A stretch of 39,796 nucleotides of DNA from Verrucomicrobiaceae bacterium E54. Lineage in GTDB: Bacteria > Verrucomicrobiota > Verrucomicrobiia > Verrucomicrobiales > Akkermansiaceae. Location of the stretch: positions 1 to 39,796 of the forward strand of contig JAKZES010000048.1 in the NCBI GenBank assembly GCA_022548915.1, read 5' to 3'. The position numbers and the translations under genes are program-made. The notes below the pieces were generated by a model. That model was not told where the DNA came from. It worked only from the letters and a program-made list of their open reading frames with translations, and did no database searches. This document shows positions 14,380-23,337 of this stretch, in pieces (the first letter of the stretch is position 1; each line of letters opens with the position of its first letter).

Positions 14380-17193
14380 ATGAAATATCTCCTCCTCGTG
14401 CTGTCATCGCTCACCATCGCCCAGGCTCTCGCCGATCCAGTCGAAATCCGCGGCCGCTTCCCCCTCGACGGCGTCCGCTACCTCGGCTCCGGAGGGTTGC
14501 CCACGGCCTGCGGCACCGACTGGCGCGAGTCCGAGTGGGAAGTCATCGGCCCGAACGGCGCGATCCGGCTCCGCCACGTTTCCAGCGGCAAGGCCCTCGG
14601 CTTCAGCGGCAATGGTCCCGCCGCCGTGGAGCCCGAAGCGGCCGCCACCTTCGAGCGCGAGGATGCCGGCGACGGCTGGTTCCGGCTGCGCTCGCGCGAC
14701 CGCGGACTCGTCCACTACGAGAACCGCACCGGCACCCTGGAGGCCGGCGGCGAACCCCGCGACGACTGGTGGAGTGCCCAGTGGCGGATCCTCCAACGGA
14801 CCGACGAGCACGAACTGGCCTCACCCGACGGCAGGAACCGGATCACCTTTTCGCTGGCCAACGGCATGCCCGAGTACTCGGTGATCCGGGGCGGGGAACC
14901 CGTCATTTCACCGTCACCCCTCGGCTTCGTTTTCAACCAGCGCCCACCCCTGACCGGTCCCTTCCGCGTGGTCAAAACGAAGCGCTCCACCATCGATGAA
15001 ACCTGGACGCCGGTGTGGGGAGAGAAGGACAAGATCCACAATCACGGTGAGGAACTGGCGATCCGGCTCGAGGAGACATCGACCACACGGCGTCTGCTCG
15101 ACCTGGTGTTCCGCGCCTACGACGACGGGGTTGCCTTCCGTTACATCCTGCCGGAACAACCGAATCTCACCGACTTCGAGATCACCGACGAGGTGACCGG
15201 CTTCCATTTCACGGCCGATGGCGATGCCTGGTGGTGCGAAGACCTTCCCGACACCTACGAGCGCGACTACAACGAGACCAAGCTCTCCCGGGCCGCTCCC
15301 GAGGGGATGCAAACGCCCGCCACCTTCCGGACCCCTCGCGGAACCTACGTCAGCATTTACGAAGCCGACCTCACCGACTGGGCCGGCATGAAACTGAAGA
15401 GCCCGGACCCCGCCGCCAATCTCTCCTTCGAGGCGGATCTGGTCCCGTGGTTCGGCTCCGACATCAAGGTCAAGGGCCGCACGCCGATGCGCTCGCCGTG
15501 GCGCACCATCCAGCTCACCGACCGACCGGGCGGCCTCGTCGAGTCCTCGCTCATCCTCAACCTCAACGACCCCTGTGCCATCGACGACACCTCCTGGATC
15601 CGCCCCTCGAAGTTCATGGGCATCTGGTGGGGCATGATCACCAACATGTGGACCTGGGACCACGACAATCCCGACATGCACGGCGCCACCACCGAACGCG
15701 CCAAGCGTTACATCGACGCCTGCGCCGAGATGGGAATCGACGGCCTGCTCGTCGAAGGCTGGTGCGAGGGCTGGTCCGGCGGCATCCCGGGGTGGCGGAA
15801 CATGGAATTCACCAACCCCACCGAGGATTTCGACATCCTCGAGGTCGCCCGCTACGGCCGGGAGAAAGGCGTGAGACTCGTCGGCCACCACGAGACCGGC
15901 GGCGACATCCCGAACTACGAGAAGCAGGTCGAGGCCGCCTTCCACTTCTACCACAAGCTCGGGATCGACACGGTCAAGACGGGCTACGTCACCGGCGACG
16001 AGCCCGTCTACACCGACACGCCACCGGGCCGCGAGCATCACCACGGCCAGTACATGGTCCGCCACTACCAGCGGAACGTCGAGCTGGCGGCGAAATACAA
16101 GATCATGATCAGCGCGCACGAACCCATCAAGGGGACCGGGATCGAGCGCACCTGGCCGAATTTCGTCGCCCGCGAGGGCGCCCGCGGCGGCGAGTTCAAT
16201 TTCTTCGTCGGCAACCCTCCCCGCCATACGACCATCCTGCCCTTCACCCGCATGCTCGGCGGGCCGATGGACTACACACCCGGCCTTTTCGACACCAACT
16301 TCCAGCCCGACAAGCCCTTCGCCACCCGCGCCAACCAGCTCGCGCTCTTCATCACGATCTGGAGTCCCCTCCAGATGGCCGCCGACCACTACCAATGCTA
16401 CCAAGGCGAGCCCGCCGCCGAGTTCATCCGACGGGTACCGGTCGGCCGGTGGGACGAGACGCGGGTGCCTCTGGCCGAAATCGGCGACTACATCGTCACC
16501 GCCCGGCGTCAGGCCTCCCGCTGGTATGTCGGTGCCGTCAACGACGATAACCCTCGTACTTTGACCGTTCCCCTCGATTTCCTCGAGTCGGGAAAGGCCT
16601 ACAAGGCGATCCTCTATGCGGATGCCGCCGACGCGGACTACCGAAGCAACCCGCACGCGATGCGGATCGAGGCGATCGACCTCACCGGCGGTGGTGAACT
16701 GGAACTCGACCTCCGCGCCGGCGGTGGCGCGGCCCTGGAAATCCACCCGGCCGATGACCCGCCAAGCCTGCCCACGGGCAACGCCGGCACCCCTCCGGCG
16801 GGCGTGCCCGTGCTCCTCCGTGCCAAGCACAGCGACCGGGGCCTCACCCTCGACGGGGCCGCGCTGATCCAGCGCGCCCCCGGTAGCGACGGCCAGGCAT
16901 GGACGCTGGAACCCGACGGCGAGCATGGCTGGAAAATCCGGATCGACGGCAAGGTGCTTGCCGCGGCCGGTGAAGAGAACGGCGCGGCGCTCCAGGTCGA
17001 AGCCGACCGCGGCGAACCGGCCCAGCGTTGGCGCTTCGACCACGTGGCCGGCAGCTACTACCGCATCGTCAACACCGCCTCGGGACGCCTGCTCGACGTG
17101 TCCGGCAACCGCTACGATGACGACGCCCCGGTCCACCTCTGGGAAAACGCCAATGGCTTCAACCAGGTCTGGTGGATCGACCCCCGGGACTGA
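14380..17193 (+). CDS. glycoside hydrolase family 97 with ricin-type lectin domain
   Basis: A 937-aa secreted enzyme with a signal peptide (about residues 1-18). Residues 20-140 look like an accessory beta-trefoil-like region. The GH97 module spans about 145-790: the N-terminal beta-sandwich begins at HELASPDGRN, and the catalytic barrel contains PSKFMGIWWGM, GIDGLLVEGWCEGW, GHHETGG, HEPIKGTG and ARGGEFNFF. Aligned with the inverting alpha-glucosidase SusB, the three acids E505, E581 and E605 fit SusB E439, E508 and E532 by motif and spacing, pointing to the inverting alpha-glucosidase type. The C-terminal 140 residues carry three QxW repeats (QAW, QRW, QVW) of a ricin-type beta-trefoil that binds sugar. 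Substrate not proven. Neighbouring glycosidase and sulfatase suggest polysaccharide breakdown. Confidence 0.9.
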   Translation: MKYLLLVLSSLTIAQALADPVEIRGRFPLDGVRYLGSGGLPTACGTDWRESEWEVIGPNGAIRLRHVSSGKALGFSGNGPAAVEPEAAATFEREDAGDGWFRLRSRDRGLVHYENRTGTLEAGGEPRDDWWSAQWRILQRTDEHELASPDGRNRITFSLANGMPEYSVIRGGEPVISPSPLGFVFNQRPPLTGPFRVVKTKRSTIDETWTPVWGEKDKIHNHGEELAIRLEETSTTRRLLDLVFRAYDDGVAFRYILPEQPNLTDFEITDEVTGFHFTADGDAWWCEDLPDTYERDYNETKLSRAAPEGMQTPATFRTPRGTYVSIYEADLTDWAGMKLKSPDPAANLSFEADLVPWFGSDIKVKGRTPMRSPWRTIQLTDRPGGLVESSLILNLNDPCAIDDTSWIRPSKFMGIWWGMITNMWTWDHDNPDMHGATTERAKRYIDACAEMGIDGLLVEGWCEGWSGGIPGWRNMEFTNPTEDFDILEVARYGREKGVRLVGHHETGGDIPNYEKQVEAAFHFYHKLGIDTVKTGYVTGDEPVYTDTPPGREHHHGQYMVRHYQRNVELAAKYKIMISAHEPIKGTGIERTWPNFVAREGARGGEFNFFVGNPPRHTTILPFTRMLGGPMDYTPGLFDTNFQPDKPFATRANQLALFITIWSPLQMAADHYQCYQGEPAAEFIRRVPVGRWDETRVPLAEIGDYIVTARRQASRWYVGAVNDDNPRTLTVPLDFLESGKAYKAILYADAADADYRSNPHAMRIEAIDLTGGGELELDLRAGGGAALEIHPADDPPSLPTGNAGTPPAGVPVLLRAKHSDRGLTLDGAALIQRAPGSDGQAWTLEPDGEHGWKIRIDGKVLAAAGEENGAALQVEADRGEPAQRWRFDHVAGSYYRIVNTASGRLLDVSGNRYDDDAPVHLWENANGFNQVWWIDPRD

Positions 17194-17223
17194 AGGCCTC
17201 GATTCGACCCAACGGCCCGCCAG

Positions 17224-17332
17224 TGATGTACGTAGTTCCCCCTTCAGGGGGTCTTCAAAGCCAAGGGAAGCGCCATTGCCGGAGCCAAGGACCTAACAGC
17301 TTCACCCCCTGAAGGGGGAACTACGTACATCA
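17224..17332. repeat. REP-like inverted doublet, family C
   Basis: Two 29-bp units, 17224-17252 and 17304-17332, are perfect inverted copies. Each contains GTACGTAGTT followed by the hairpin CCCCCTTCAGGGGG. The GTAG head before a hairpin is the layout of classical REP sequences recognised by RAYT transposases. Fifty-one bp separate the units. A single unit of the same family lies at 36453-36476. The doublet lies between two glycosidase genes in the same direction. Confidence 0.85.
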
Positions 17333-17410
17333 GTCACCCGCTCAACCGTGGGAAGCACCCCTCATCCCACGGGCGGACTGAAGAATTGCCATGGTCTGGA
17401 AGTCGCTAAG

Positions 17411-19156
17411 GTGTTCAATTCTCCCGAAGTGATTCACCGATTCTCTGCACTCCTGATCGCCATCGGCCTGGGCGTCCCCTTCCTCCGATCGGAAGAGGGT
17501 GGCCCGCCCTTCCCCTTCGAGATCGAAACGGCAGCCACCTTTCAATCGAGCGACCCGGCGCTGCAGCGCCTCCACGACACGGCCGAAGCCCGCATCCGGG
17601 AAAACATCGTCCCCTTCACTCCGTCGATGAAGGTGCTTGTCGAAGGCGGCGGCTACCCGAACGCCTGGCTCGAAACCCAGCCCATGGGCGGCGAGATGTT
17701 CGCCAAGCGCGACCTGCGCATCGCCCTCAACAACCAGTTGATCTTCATGCTCGCCCAACGCGATGACGGCCGGCTGCCGGGCATGGTCGTCTCCGGCGCG
17801 ACCGCCCGGGAAAAGGGCTGGGACCACGAGCCGCCGGAAGGCCACATCTGGATGCCCGAGGCCGACCTGCTCGCCGACTTCGAGATGATCCAGGGCTTCT
17901 GTTTTCCCGAGCCGGCATGGAAGATGTACCACTGGATCGGCAGGGACCGCGGCTACCTGCAGAAGCTCCACGAAGCCCTCGCCGGATTCGATGCCTGGCT
18001 GTGGCGCACCCGCGATTCGAACGGCGACGGGCTGCTCGAAACCTGGTGTGTCTGGGACACCGGCGAGGACAACTCCACCCGGCTCGAAAGCCGCTGGGCA
18101 CCCAGTCGCTGGCCCTTCGAAAAACCTCCCGGAGCGGAAGGCGTTCCGGACCCTTCAAACCCCGAGCACCTCAAACGCTACTGGTTCCGCGGTGGTCCCG
18201 GTCCGACCGGCGATGAGGTCCGCGTGCCCTTCGCCTCGATGGACGTGATGGCCTACAGCTACAGCGCCCGGGCCACGCTCGCGAAGATTGCCGCCGAGTT
18301 GGAAAATGGAGAGGAAACCCGGTGGCGGCAACGGGCCGAGGAAGTGCGCCAGCGACTCATCGACGGACTCTGGGTGCCTGAACGAAGCGCCTGCTTCGAC
18401 CTCGACCGCGAAGGCAAGCGCCTGCCGGAGCTGATCCACAACAACCTGCGCTGCATGTGGTACGGCATCTTCACGCAGGAGATGGCCGATGCCTTCGTCG
18501 ACGAGCACCTGTTGAACCCCGAGGCGTTCTGGACTCCCGTCCCCTTGGTCTCGATCGCGATCGACGAGCCGCTCTTCAAGAACGCTCCCGGCAACAACTG
18601 GAGCGGCCAGCCGCAGGGACTCACTTATCAGCGCACCATCGGTGCGTTGGAAAACTACGGCCGCCATGCCGAGGTCACCCGGCTCGGCAGGAAGCTGCTG
18701 CCCGTCCTGATCCGCAACGACTTCAAGTTCGCCCAGCAACTCGATCCGAAGACCGGCAAGGCCTCCGGCCAGAAGAAGGACGGCTACGGCCCGATGATCC
18801 TCGCCGCGCTGGAATACCTGACGCGCCTGCACGGCATCCACCTCGACGTCGCCGCCGGAGAGGTCTGGTGGTCCGCGGTCGACGCCTCCGGTCACGACTT
18901 CACCTACACCCAGACCTGGGGCGAAAGAAACTACCGCCTGCAATGCAAGGACGGTCGTTTCGAAGGTTTTGCGGGCGATCGCCTCCTCTTTGCCTGCACC
19001 GCCGGCACCCGGGTCGTCACCGATCTCGACGGGAAAGTCCTGAAGCTCATCGGCATCGCCCCGAAGGCCACGACCGTCACCCTCGATGTCGACGGTCGCA
19101 GGGTGGAAGCCACCCTCCCGCCCAACGCCGTTCACAAGCCAAGCCTGGGCGACTGA
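17411..19156 (+). CDS. (alpha/alpha)6-barrel glycosidase, GH63/MGH1-like
   Basis: A 581-aa probable exported glycosidase with a GTG start; the hydrophobic stretch ALLIAIGLGVPFL then acts as signal peptide. An ATG at 17348 gives 21 more residues but would put a hydrophilic extension before the signal peptide. Typical segments of the mannosylglycerate-hydrolase/trehalase-like toroid are EGHIWMPEADLLADFEMIQGF, FDAWLWRTRDSNGDGLLETW, VPFASMDVMAYSY, WRQRAEEVRQRLIDGLW and GNNWSGQPQGLTYQRTIGALENYG. A short beta domain closes the protein (from about 500). GH63-like enzymes use acidic residues in the DGL.E and GQ..G..Y regions, but I cannot assign them with certainty. It sits between GH97 and a sulfatase, in one direction, so probably works in the same pathway. 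Confidence 0.75.
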   Translation: MFNSPEVIHRFSALLIAIGLGVPFLRSEEGGPPFPFEIETAATFQSSDPALQRLHDTAEARIRENIVPFTPSMKVLVEGGGYPNAWLETQPMGGEMFAKRDLRIALNNQLIFMLAQRDDGRLPGMVVSGATAREKGWDHEPPEGHIWMPEADLLADFEMIQGFCFPEPAWKMYHWIGRDRGYLQKLHEALAGFDAWLWRTRDSNGDGLLETWCVWDTGEDNSTRLESRWAPSRWPFEKPPGAEGVPDPSNPEHLKRYWFRGGPGPTGDEVRVPFASMDVMAYSYSARATLAKIAAELENGEETRWRQRAEEVRQRLIDGLWVPERSACFDLDREGKRLPELIHNNLRCMWYGIFTQEMADAFVDEHLLNPEAFWTPVPLVSIAIDEPLFKNAPGNNWSGQPQGLTYQRTIGALENYGRHAEVTRLGRKLLPVLIRNDFKFAQQLDPKTGKASGQKKDGYGPMILAALEYLTRLHGIHLDVAAGEVWWSAVDASGHDFTYTQTWGERNYRLQCKDGRFEGFAGDRLLFACTAGTRVVTDLDGKVLKLIGIAPKATTVTLDVDGRRVEATLPPNAVHKPSLGD

Positions 19157-19219
19157 CGCGATTGTTTTGGAGATCCACGGCGCGGTCGCGTAGGAATGGC
19201 GGAGCCCGTTCCCACGCTG

Positions 19220-20710
19220 ATGACCCTGCGATACTTCTTCCCACTCACGCTGGCGCTGTTCTCGGCCTGCCTCGGCCGGCCCAACATCATCCTGTTCGTC
19301 ACCGACGACCAGAGCCCGATCGCCGGTTGCTACGGCTCGCCGCTGATCCAAACCCCGCACCTCGACCAGCTCGCCGCGGAGGGGACGCGCTTCACCCACG
19401 CCTACGCCACCACGGCCTCCTGCTCGGCCAGCCGCTCGGTCATCCTCACCGGCCTCCACAACCACGCCAACGGCCAGTACGGCCACACCCACAACTACCA
19501 CAAGTTCGAAACCTTCCGGAACTGCACGGCGATCAGCCTGCCGAACCAACTCAAGGCCCTCGGCTACCGCACCGCCCACATCGGCAAGTACCACGTCGCC
19601 CCCGAGTCGGTGTATGCCTACGACCGCTTCCTCCGGGAAAAGGGGGGAGGCCACAACAGCCCGGCATGGGTCGAGTCATGCAGGCCGCTGTTCGAGGAAA
19701 AGTCGGACGCCCCGTTCTTTCTCACCTTCTGGACCCACGATCCCCACCGCAGCGGCGCCGTGGTCGAGTCCGCGCCGGAAACACTGAAGCCCAATCGTTT
19801 CGGCAATCCGCAACCCGGCAAGCAATACGGAGAAACTCCGGAGGTCGCCTACGATCCCGCCGGGGTGCCGGTTCCCGAGTGGCTGCCCGACACCATCGAG
19901 TGCCGCCGCGAGATCGCCCAGTACTACCAGAGCTGCACCCGCACCGACCGCGCCCTCGGGGCACTGGTCGCGGCGCTCAAGGAGACCGGCCACTACGACA
20001 ACACGATGATCGTTTTCACCGCCGACCACGGCATGGCCTTCCCCGGGGCGAAAACCACGGTCTATGAAGCCGGGCTCCACGTGCCCTTCGTGGTCAAGCT
20101 GCCCGGCGCGGCGAAAACCGGCGTCGCCAACGACGCGCTGATCTCCCACGCCGACATCACCCCGTCGCTGCTTGACGCCGCCGGTGGCTACAATGCGAGA
20201 ACCGGCGGTCCGAAGACGCTCGTGCCCGTCGGTCCCGTCGGCCACGGCGAGAACGCCGGGCCAAAGTTCAAGCGCTACCACGGCCGCTCGTGGCTCGGGC
20301 TGATCGGCACAAGCGATTCGGCGGGATGGGACGAACATCTCGCGTCCCACACCTTCCACGAAATCCAGATGTACTACCCGATGCGCGCGCTGCGCGACCG
20401 GCGCTACAAGCTGATCTGGAACATCGCCTCTCCTCTTCCCTACCCCTTCGCCACCGACCTGTGGGCCGCCTCGAGCTGGCAGGCTCAGTACCGCCAGGGC
20501 GGGGACGCAAACTACGGCAAACGTAGTGTCGACTCCTACATCCACCGTCCGGCCTTCGAACTCTACGACCTCAGGGAGGATCCCGCGGAATCGGTCAACC
20601 TCGCCGACGACCCGGCCCATGCCGAGCGCCTCGCCACGATGAAGACCCGCCTCAAAGCCGCCCAGAAGGAGACCGGCGATCCCTGGGTGCTGAAGTGGTC
20701 GTATGAGTAA
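19220..20710 (+). CDS. secreted sulfatase, sulfamidase (heparan N-sulfatase)-like
   Basis: A 496-aa type I sulfatase with a hydrophobic leader. Metal-binding start is RPNIILFVTDD (D29, D30). The active-site motif is C68-S-A-S-R72, i.e. alanine where most sulfatases have proline; the CX(P/A)XR core still allows formylglycine formation. ADHG (D269, H270) supplies further ligands. The order HIGKYHVAPESVY, ECRREIAQYYQSCTRTDRALG and MYYPMRALRDRRYKLIWNIA matches the N-sulfoglucosamine sulfohydrolase-like group (S1_8-like). The leader ends FSAC, a poor lipobox, so a lipid anchor is possible. I prefer ATG 19220 because it gives a compact signal peptide; ATG 19196 is the alternative. No maturase is in the window. 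It follows the glycosidase by 63 bp. Confidence 0.88.
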   Translation: MTLRYFFPLTLALFSACLGRPNIILFVTDDQSPIAGCYGSPLIQTPHLDQLAAEGTRFTHAYATTASCSASRSVILTGLHNHANGQYGHTHNYHKFETFRNCTAISLPNQLKALGYRTAHIGKYHVAPESVYAYDRFLREKGGGHNSPAWVESCRPLFEEKSDAPFFLTFWTHDPHRSGAVVESAPETLKPNRFGNPQPGKQYGETPEVAYDPAGVPVPEWLPDTIECRREIAQYYQSCTRTDRALGALVAALKETGHYDNTMIVFTADHGMAFPGAKTTVYEAGLHVPFVVKLPGAAKTGVANDALISHADITPSLLDAAGGYNARTGGPKTLVPVGPVGHGENAGPKFKRYHGRSWLGLIGTSDSAGWDEHLASHTFHEIQMYYPMRALRDRRYKLIWNIASPLPYPFATDLWAASSWQAQYRQGGDANYGKRSVDSYIHRPAFELYDLREDPAESVNLADDPAHAERLATMKTRLKAAQKETGDPWVLKWSYE

Positions 20711-20754
20711 ATCCCTCGCGTCCCGAAAAGGATGCCGACCAAACCCGACAGTGG

Positions 20755-20773
20755 CATGACCGTCCCGGTCATG
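20755..20773. terminator. hairpin between convergent genes, possible terminator
   Basis: CATGACCG and CGGTCATG form a perfect 8-bp stem with a 3-base loop, midway between the convergent sulfatase and PhoD-like genes. There is no T run on either side, so termination would have to be weak or factor-dependent. Nothing else is recognised in 20711-20884. Confidence 0.4.
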
Positions 20774-20884
20774 AAGGGAAGAAGCACGCCCGCCATTCGT
20801 TAGAAACAAGAACCTCCGAACGGCAGTCCGGGCCCAACCGTTCATGAGCGGGACGGCCATGCCGCAGCCATACCCGGATTCTGC

Positions 20885-23188
20885 TTACTTGATCCGGTTC
20901 TCGCCGCGGTTCTCGCCCTGGTGGATCGTCACCGGCCAGCCGGAAAACTGGTTGCCGGGCTGGCCGTCGGTGGCGTCGACCAGAAAACGGAAGGACTCGA
21001 TGAGGTAGGTCTTGTTCTCCGGATCGAAGGTGATGAAGCCGAAGCCGCTGCCCTTCTGGTGGGCCTTGTCGTAGCGGTTCGGGGCCTTGCCCACCTCCGG
21101 GTTTCCCACCGCATACACGTAGGCCTTGTTGCCCAGGCCGTCGATGAACTCACCGGTGTTCGCCAGTCCGTGCTGCGGGCGTTTCTCGTGCGGCATGCCC
21201 ATCTCATCCGGTCTCCACCAGCGCGGATAGCCCACGGCGATCGCCGGCGTGCAGAACGACCAGTTGCTGTCGCGCTGATTTTCCACCCCGTACTGCACCA
21301 GCGTCGTCAGGTGCTGGTCGCCGTTGATGTGCAGCGCCATCGATGGACGCATCAGGTCGATCGCCCGGTTGCGCGGCGTCTGCGGCCAGCCGCCCGAATC
21401 GAGGTCGGCCTTGAGAAACGCGTTCGGCCCGCCGTGATGCGTCGCCACATTGGCGAAGACCGTCTGGCTCAGCACCGCCTTGAGTTCGTGCCCGCGCCAA
21501 TCCTTCGCCCAGGATTCGAGAAACTTCTCCTGCCGTTCGCCGAGCAGCACCAGGCCGGGCTTGTCGAGCTTTGCCGTGTCGAAATCCCGATCGCTGACGT
21601 GGTCGGCGCGCCCGCCGCCGGTATCGACATGCTCGGGGCCGCTCTTCCACTGCCGGTCGGCGAGGATGGCAAAGCCCACGCCCCCATAGACCATCTCGCC
21701 GTAGTAAACACTCATCCCCTGCAACGCGGGCGTCGGGTCGTGGGGGTCCGGGTGATGCGCAACGCTCGTGCGGTGCACCGCGTTGACCATCCGCACCGGT
21801 TCGATGTAGCCGCCCATCGTCGAGGTGTTCCCGCCCTCCATCGCCTTCCCGCCCTCACCCCAGAGGTTGCCGTGGAACACATCGTGATCGTCGGGAAGGC
21901 ACAGCGTCGGGCAGTTACGCATCACCTCGCGAAACGCCCAACCGAACTGATAGTATTTTCTCAGGTAATTGAGGATCGCGCGGTCTGCAGGCCGCCGGAT
22001 GATGCCGAAGCCGCCGTGTGACTCGTAGATCTGGTCGCCTGAAAAGTAAGCGAGGTCGGGATCCAGCTTGCGGACGTTTTCCGCCACCGGCGCGTAGGGG
22101 AAGGCGTAGTCGTTCTGGCAGGTCATCGCCGCCATGCGCAGCGGCCGGCCGGCCGGGTTGGCACGGATGACCCCGGACCACTCGTGCGGCACCTCGCCGC
22201 CATCGCGGAGTTGCTCCCGGTAGATCACCTTGTAGGGCACGGCATCCTTGGCGTTCCAATTCGCGATGCGAAAGGTCGCCACCCAGGCATCGGGGTCGAG
22301 CTCCGCCTTGCCGAGGGTTTCCCAGTCAGCTCCCCTCTTCACCATCAGTTCGACTTCCCGGGAATCCTTCGCGCCCATCGGACCGGTCAGCGCGCTCAGC
22401 TTCATCACGAAGCCCTCGTTCGAGCGCGAGTCGCTCAGCGAGTACATCGCCCACAGGATCGGCCCGAACCGCTGTTCCGGTTTCACCGTGAAGGCCTCCC
22501 CCTCCATCTTCCAGCGGTGGAAACGATAGCGCGCGCCGGCCTTGCCTCCCGGCTTGGCCGAAGCGGACTTGAGGTTATGGGCGAGCGAAACATTGCCGAG
22601 GATCTGGTCCATCGGCACGACATGCTCGACCGACCCGAGCAGCTTGCCCACGCCGACCGACCTCGCGGTCAGGGTGAGTCGGCAGTTGTCCCCATCCGGC
22701 TTGCCTTCGAGGACGAGCGGCAGGAGGCCCCGGTCCGCTCCAAGTTCCAAGGGTGCCGACTTCGGCCCGAGCACCAGTTGGTCTCCAACCCAACCAGCCC
22801 GCAGTCCTTTCGTCACGAAGCAATTGCTGCGGTACTCGTTGATTTCGCTGCGCAGCCCGATGCGGAAACCGGCTCCTCCGTCATCCTTCCCCTGCTCCGC
22901 CCGGATCACATCCACCACCATCCGGAACGGTCGGTTGCCGGTGATCTGGTGGGTCAGCGAATGCACGCTGCGACCACCCCCGGCATTCAGACACTCCGCC
23001 CCGCCGTCGCGCAGGACCCAATCCTCCATCGGATTCGCCCACACATCGCCGGAAAGCCAGACCCGGTCGTGCCTTTCCGACCAGCGGTCGCTGTCGGGCT
23101 CGCCGGCCGCCGCCGCAAGAACGAGTCCGGCCAGCGCCGCAGTGGTCATCCATTTCAGCGAGCTGCAGCGATCGATCTTCCGATTCAT
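20885..23188 (-). CDS. secreted PhoD-like metallophosphatase
   Basis: A 767-aa exported protein with signal peptide [16 protein letters not shown] near the N-terminus. The first 240 residues form a beta-rich accessory region with no clear family. The calcineurin-like PhoD core begins at [15 protein letters not shown]; metal-binding motifs are [12 protein letters not shown] (D385), [17 protein letters not shown] and the closing HINGDQHL. PhoD-type enzymes are Ca/Fe-dependent phosphomonoesterases or phosphodiesterases that help obtain phosphate; substrate here is unknown. The TAT-type twin-arginine signal usual for PhoD is not obvious. It is convergent with the sulfatase and divergent from aspartokinase, with 149 bp between. 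Confidence 0.85.
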   Translation of the reverse strand: MNRKIDRCSSLKWMTTAALAGLVLAAAAGEPDSDRWSERHDRVWLSGDVWANPMEDWVLRDGGAECLNAGGGRSVHSLTHQITGNRPFRMVVDVIRAEQGKDDGGAGFRIGLRSEINEYRSNCFVTKGLRAGWVGDQLVLGPKSAPLELGADRGLLPLVLEGKPDGDNCRLTLTARSVGVGKLLGSVEHVVPMDQILGNVSLAHNLKSASAKPGGKAGARYRFHRWKMEGEAFTVKPEQRFGPILWAMYSLSDSRSNEGFVMKLSALTGPMGAKDSREVELMVKRGADWETLGKAELDPDAWVATFRIANWNAKDAVPYKVIYREQLRDGGEVPHEWSGVIRANPAGRPLRMAAMTCQNDYAFPYAPVAENVRKLDPDLAYFSGDQIYESHGGFGIIRRPADRAILNYLRKYYQFGWAFREVMRNCPTLCLPDDHDVFHGNLWGEGGKAMEGGNTSTMGGYIEPVRMVNAVHRTSVAHHPDPHDPTPALQGMSVYYGEMVYGGVGFAILADRQWKSGPEHVDTGGGRADHVSDRDFDTAKLDKPGLVLLGERQEKFLESWAKDWRGHELKAVLSQTVFANVATHHGGPNAFLKADLDSGGWPQTPRNRAIDLMRPSMALHINGDQHLTTLVQYGVENQRDSNWSFCTPAIAVGYPRWWRPDEMGMPHEKRPQHGLANTGEFIDGLGNKAYVYAVGNPEVGKAPNRYDKAHQKGSGFGFITFDPENKTYLIESFRFLVDATDGQPGNQFSGWPVTIHQGENRGENRIK

Positions 23189-23257
23189 GGATCAGGATAA
23201 ACGCTGGACGAACCGGGGATCTGTCGCCGCACCGGTGATCGCGCCTCTGGATCTCAA

Positions 23258-23300
23258 GTCTTCCGTCTTTTGTCTTCCAGTCTTCCGTCTTCAGCCTTGT
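23258..23300 (+). repeat. degenerate heptamer tandem repeat (GTCTTCC)n
   Basis: Units GTCTTCC, GTCTTTT, GTCTTCC, then one extra base, GTCTTCC, GTCTTCA and GCCTTGT run in 7-bp register upstream of the aspartokinase start. It is the shortest and most worn of the heptamer tracts and shares their pyrimidine-rich + strand. Confidence 0.65.
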
Positions 23301-23337
23301 CTCTCCGCCCCGGGTTTCCTTCACTCCGCGCCCCGGC

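Noticed and set aside
14914-17136. 740-codon minus-strand open frame opposite GH97
   Set aside because: Mirror of a well-supported GH97 gene; no recognisable protein motif.
17224-17332. Ordinary Rho-independent terminator
   Set aside because: No T tract follows, and the same unit recurs as a single copy at 36453-36476, so it is a dispersed repeat, though it might still end transcription.
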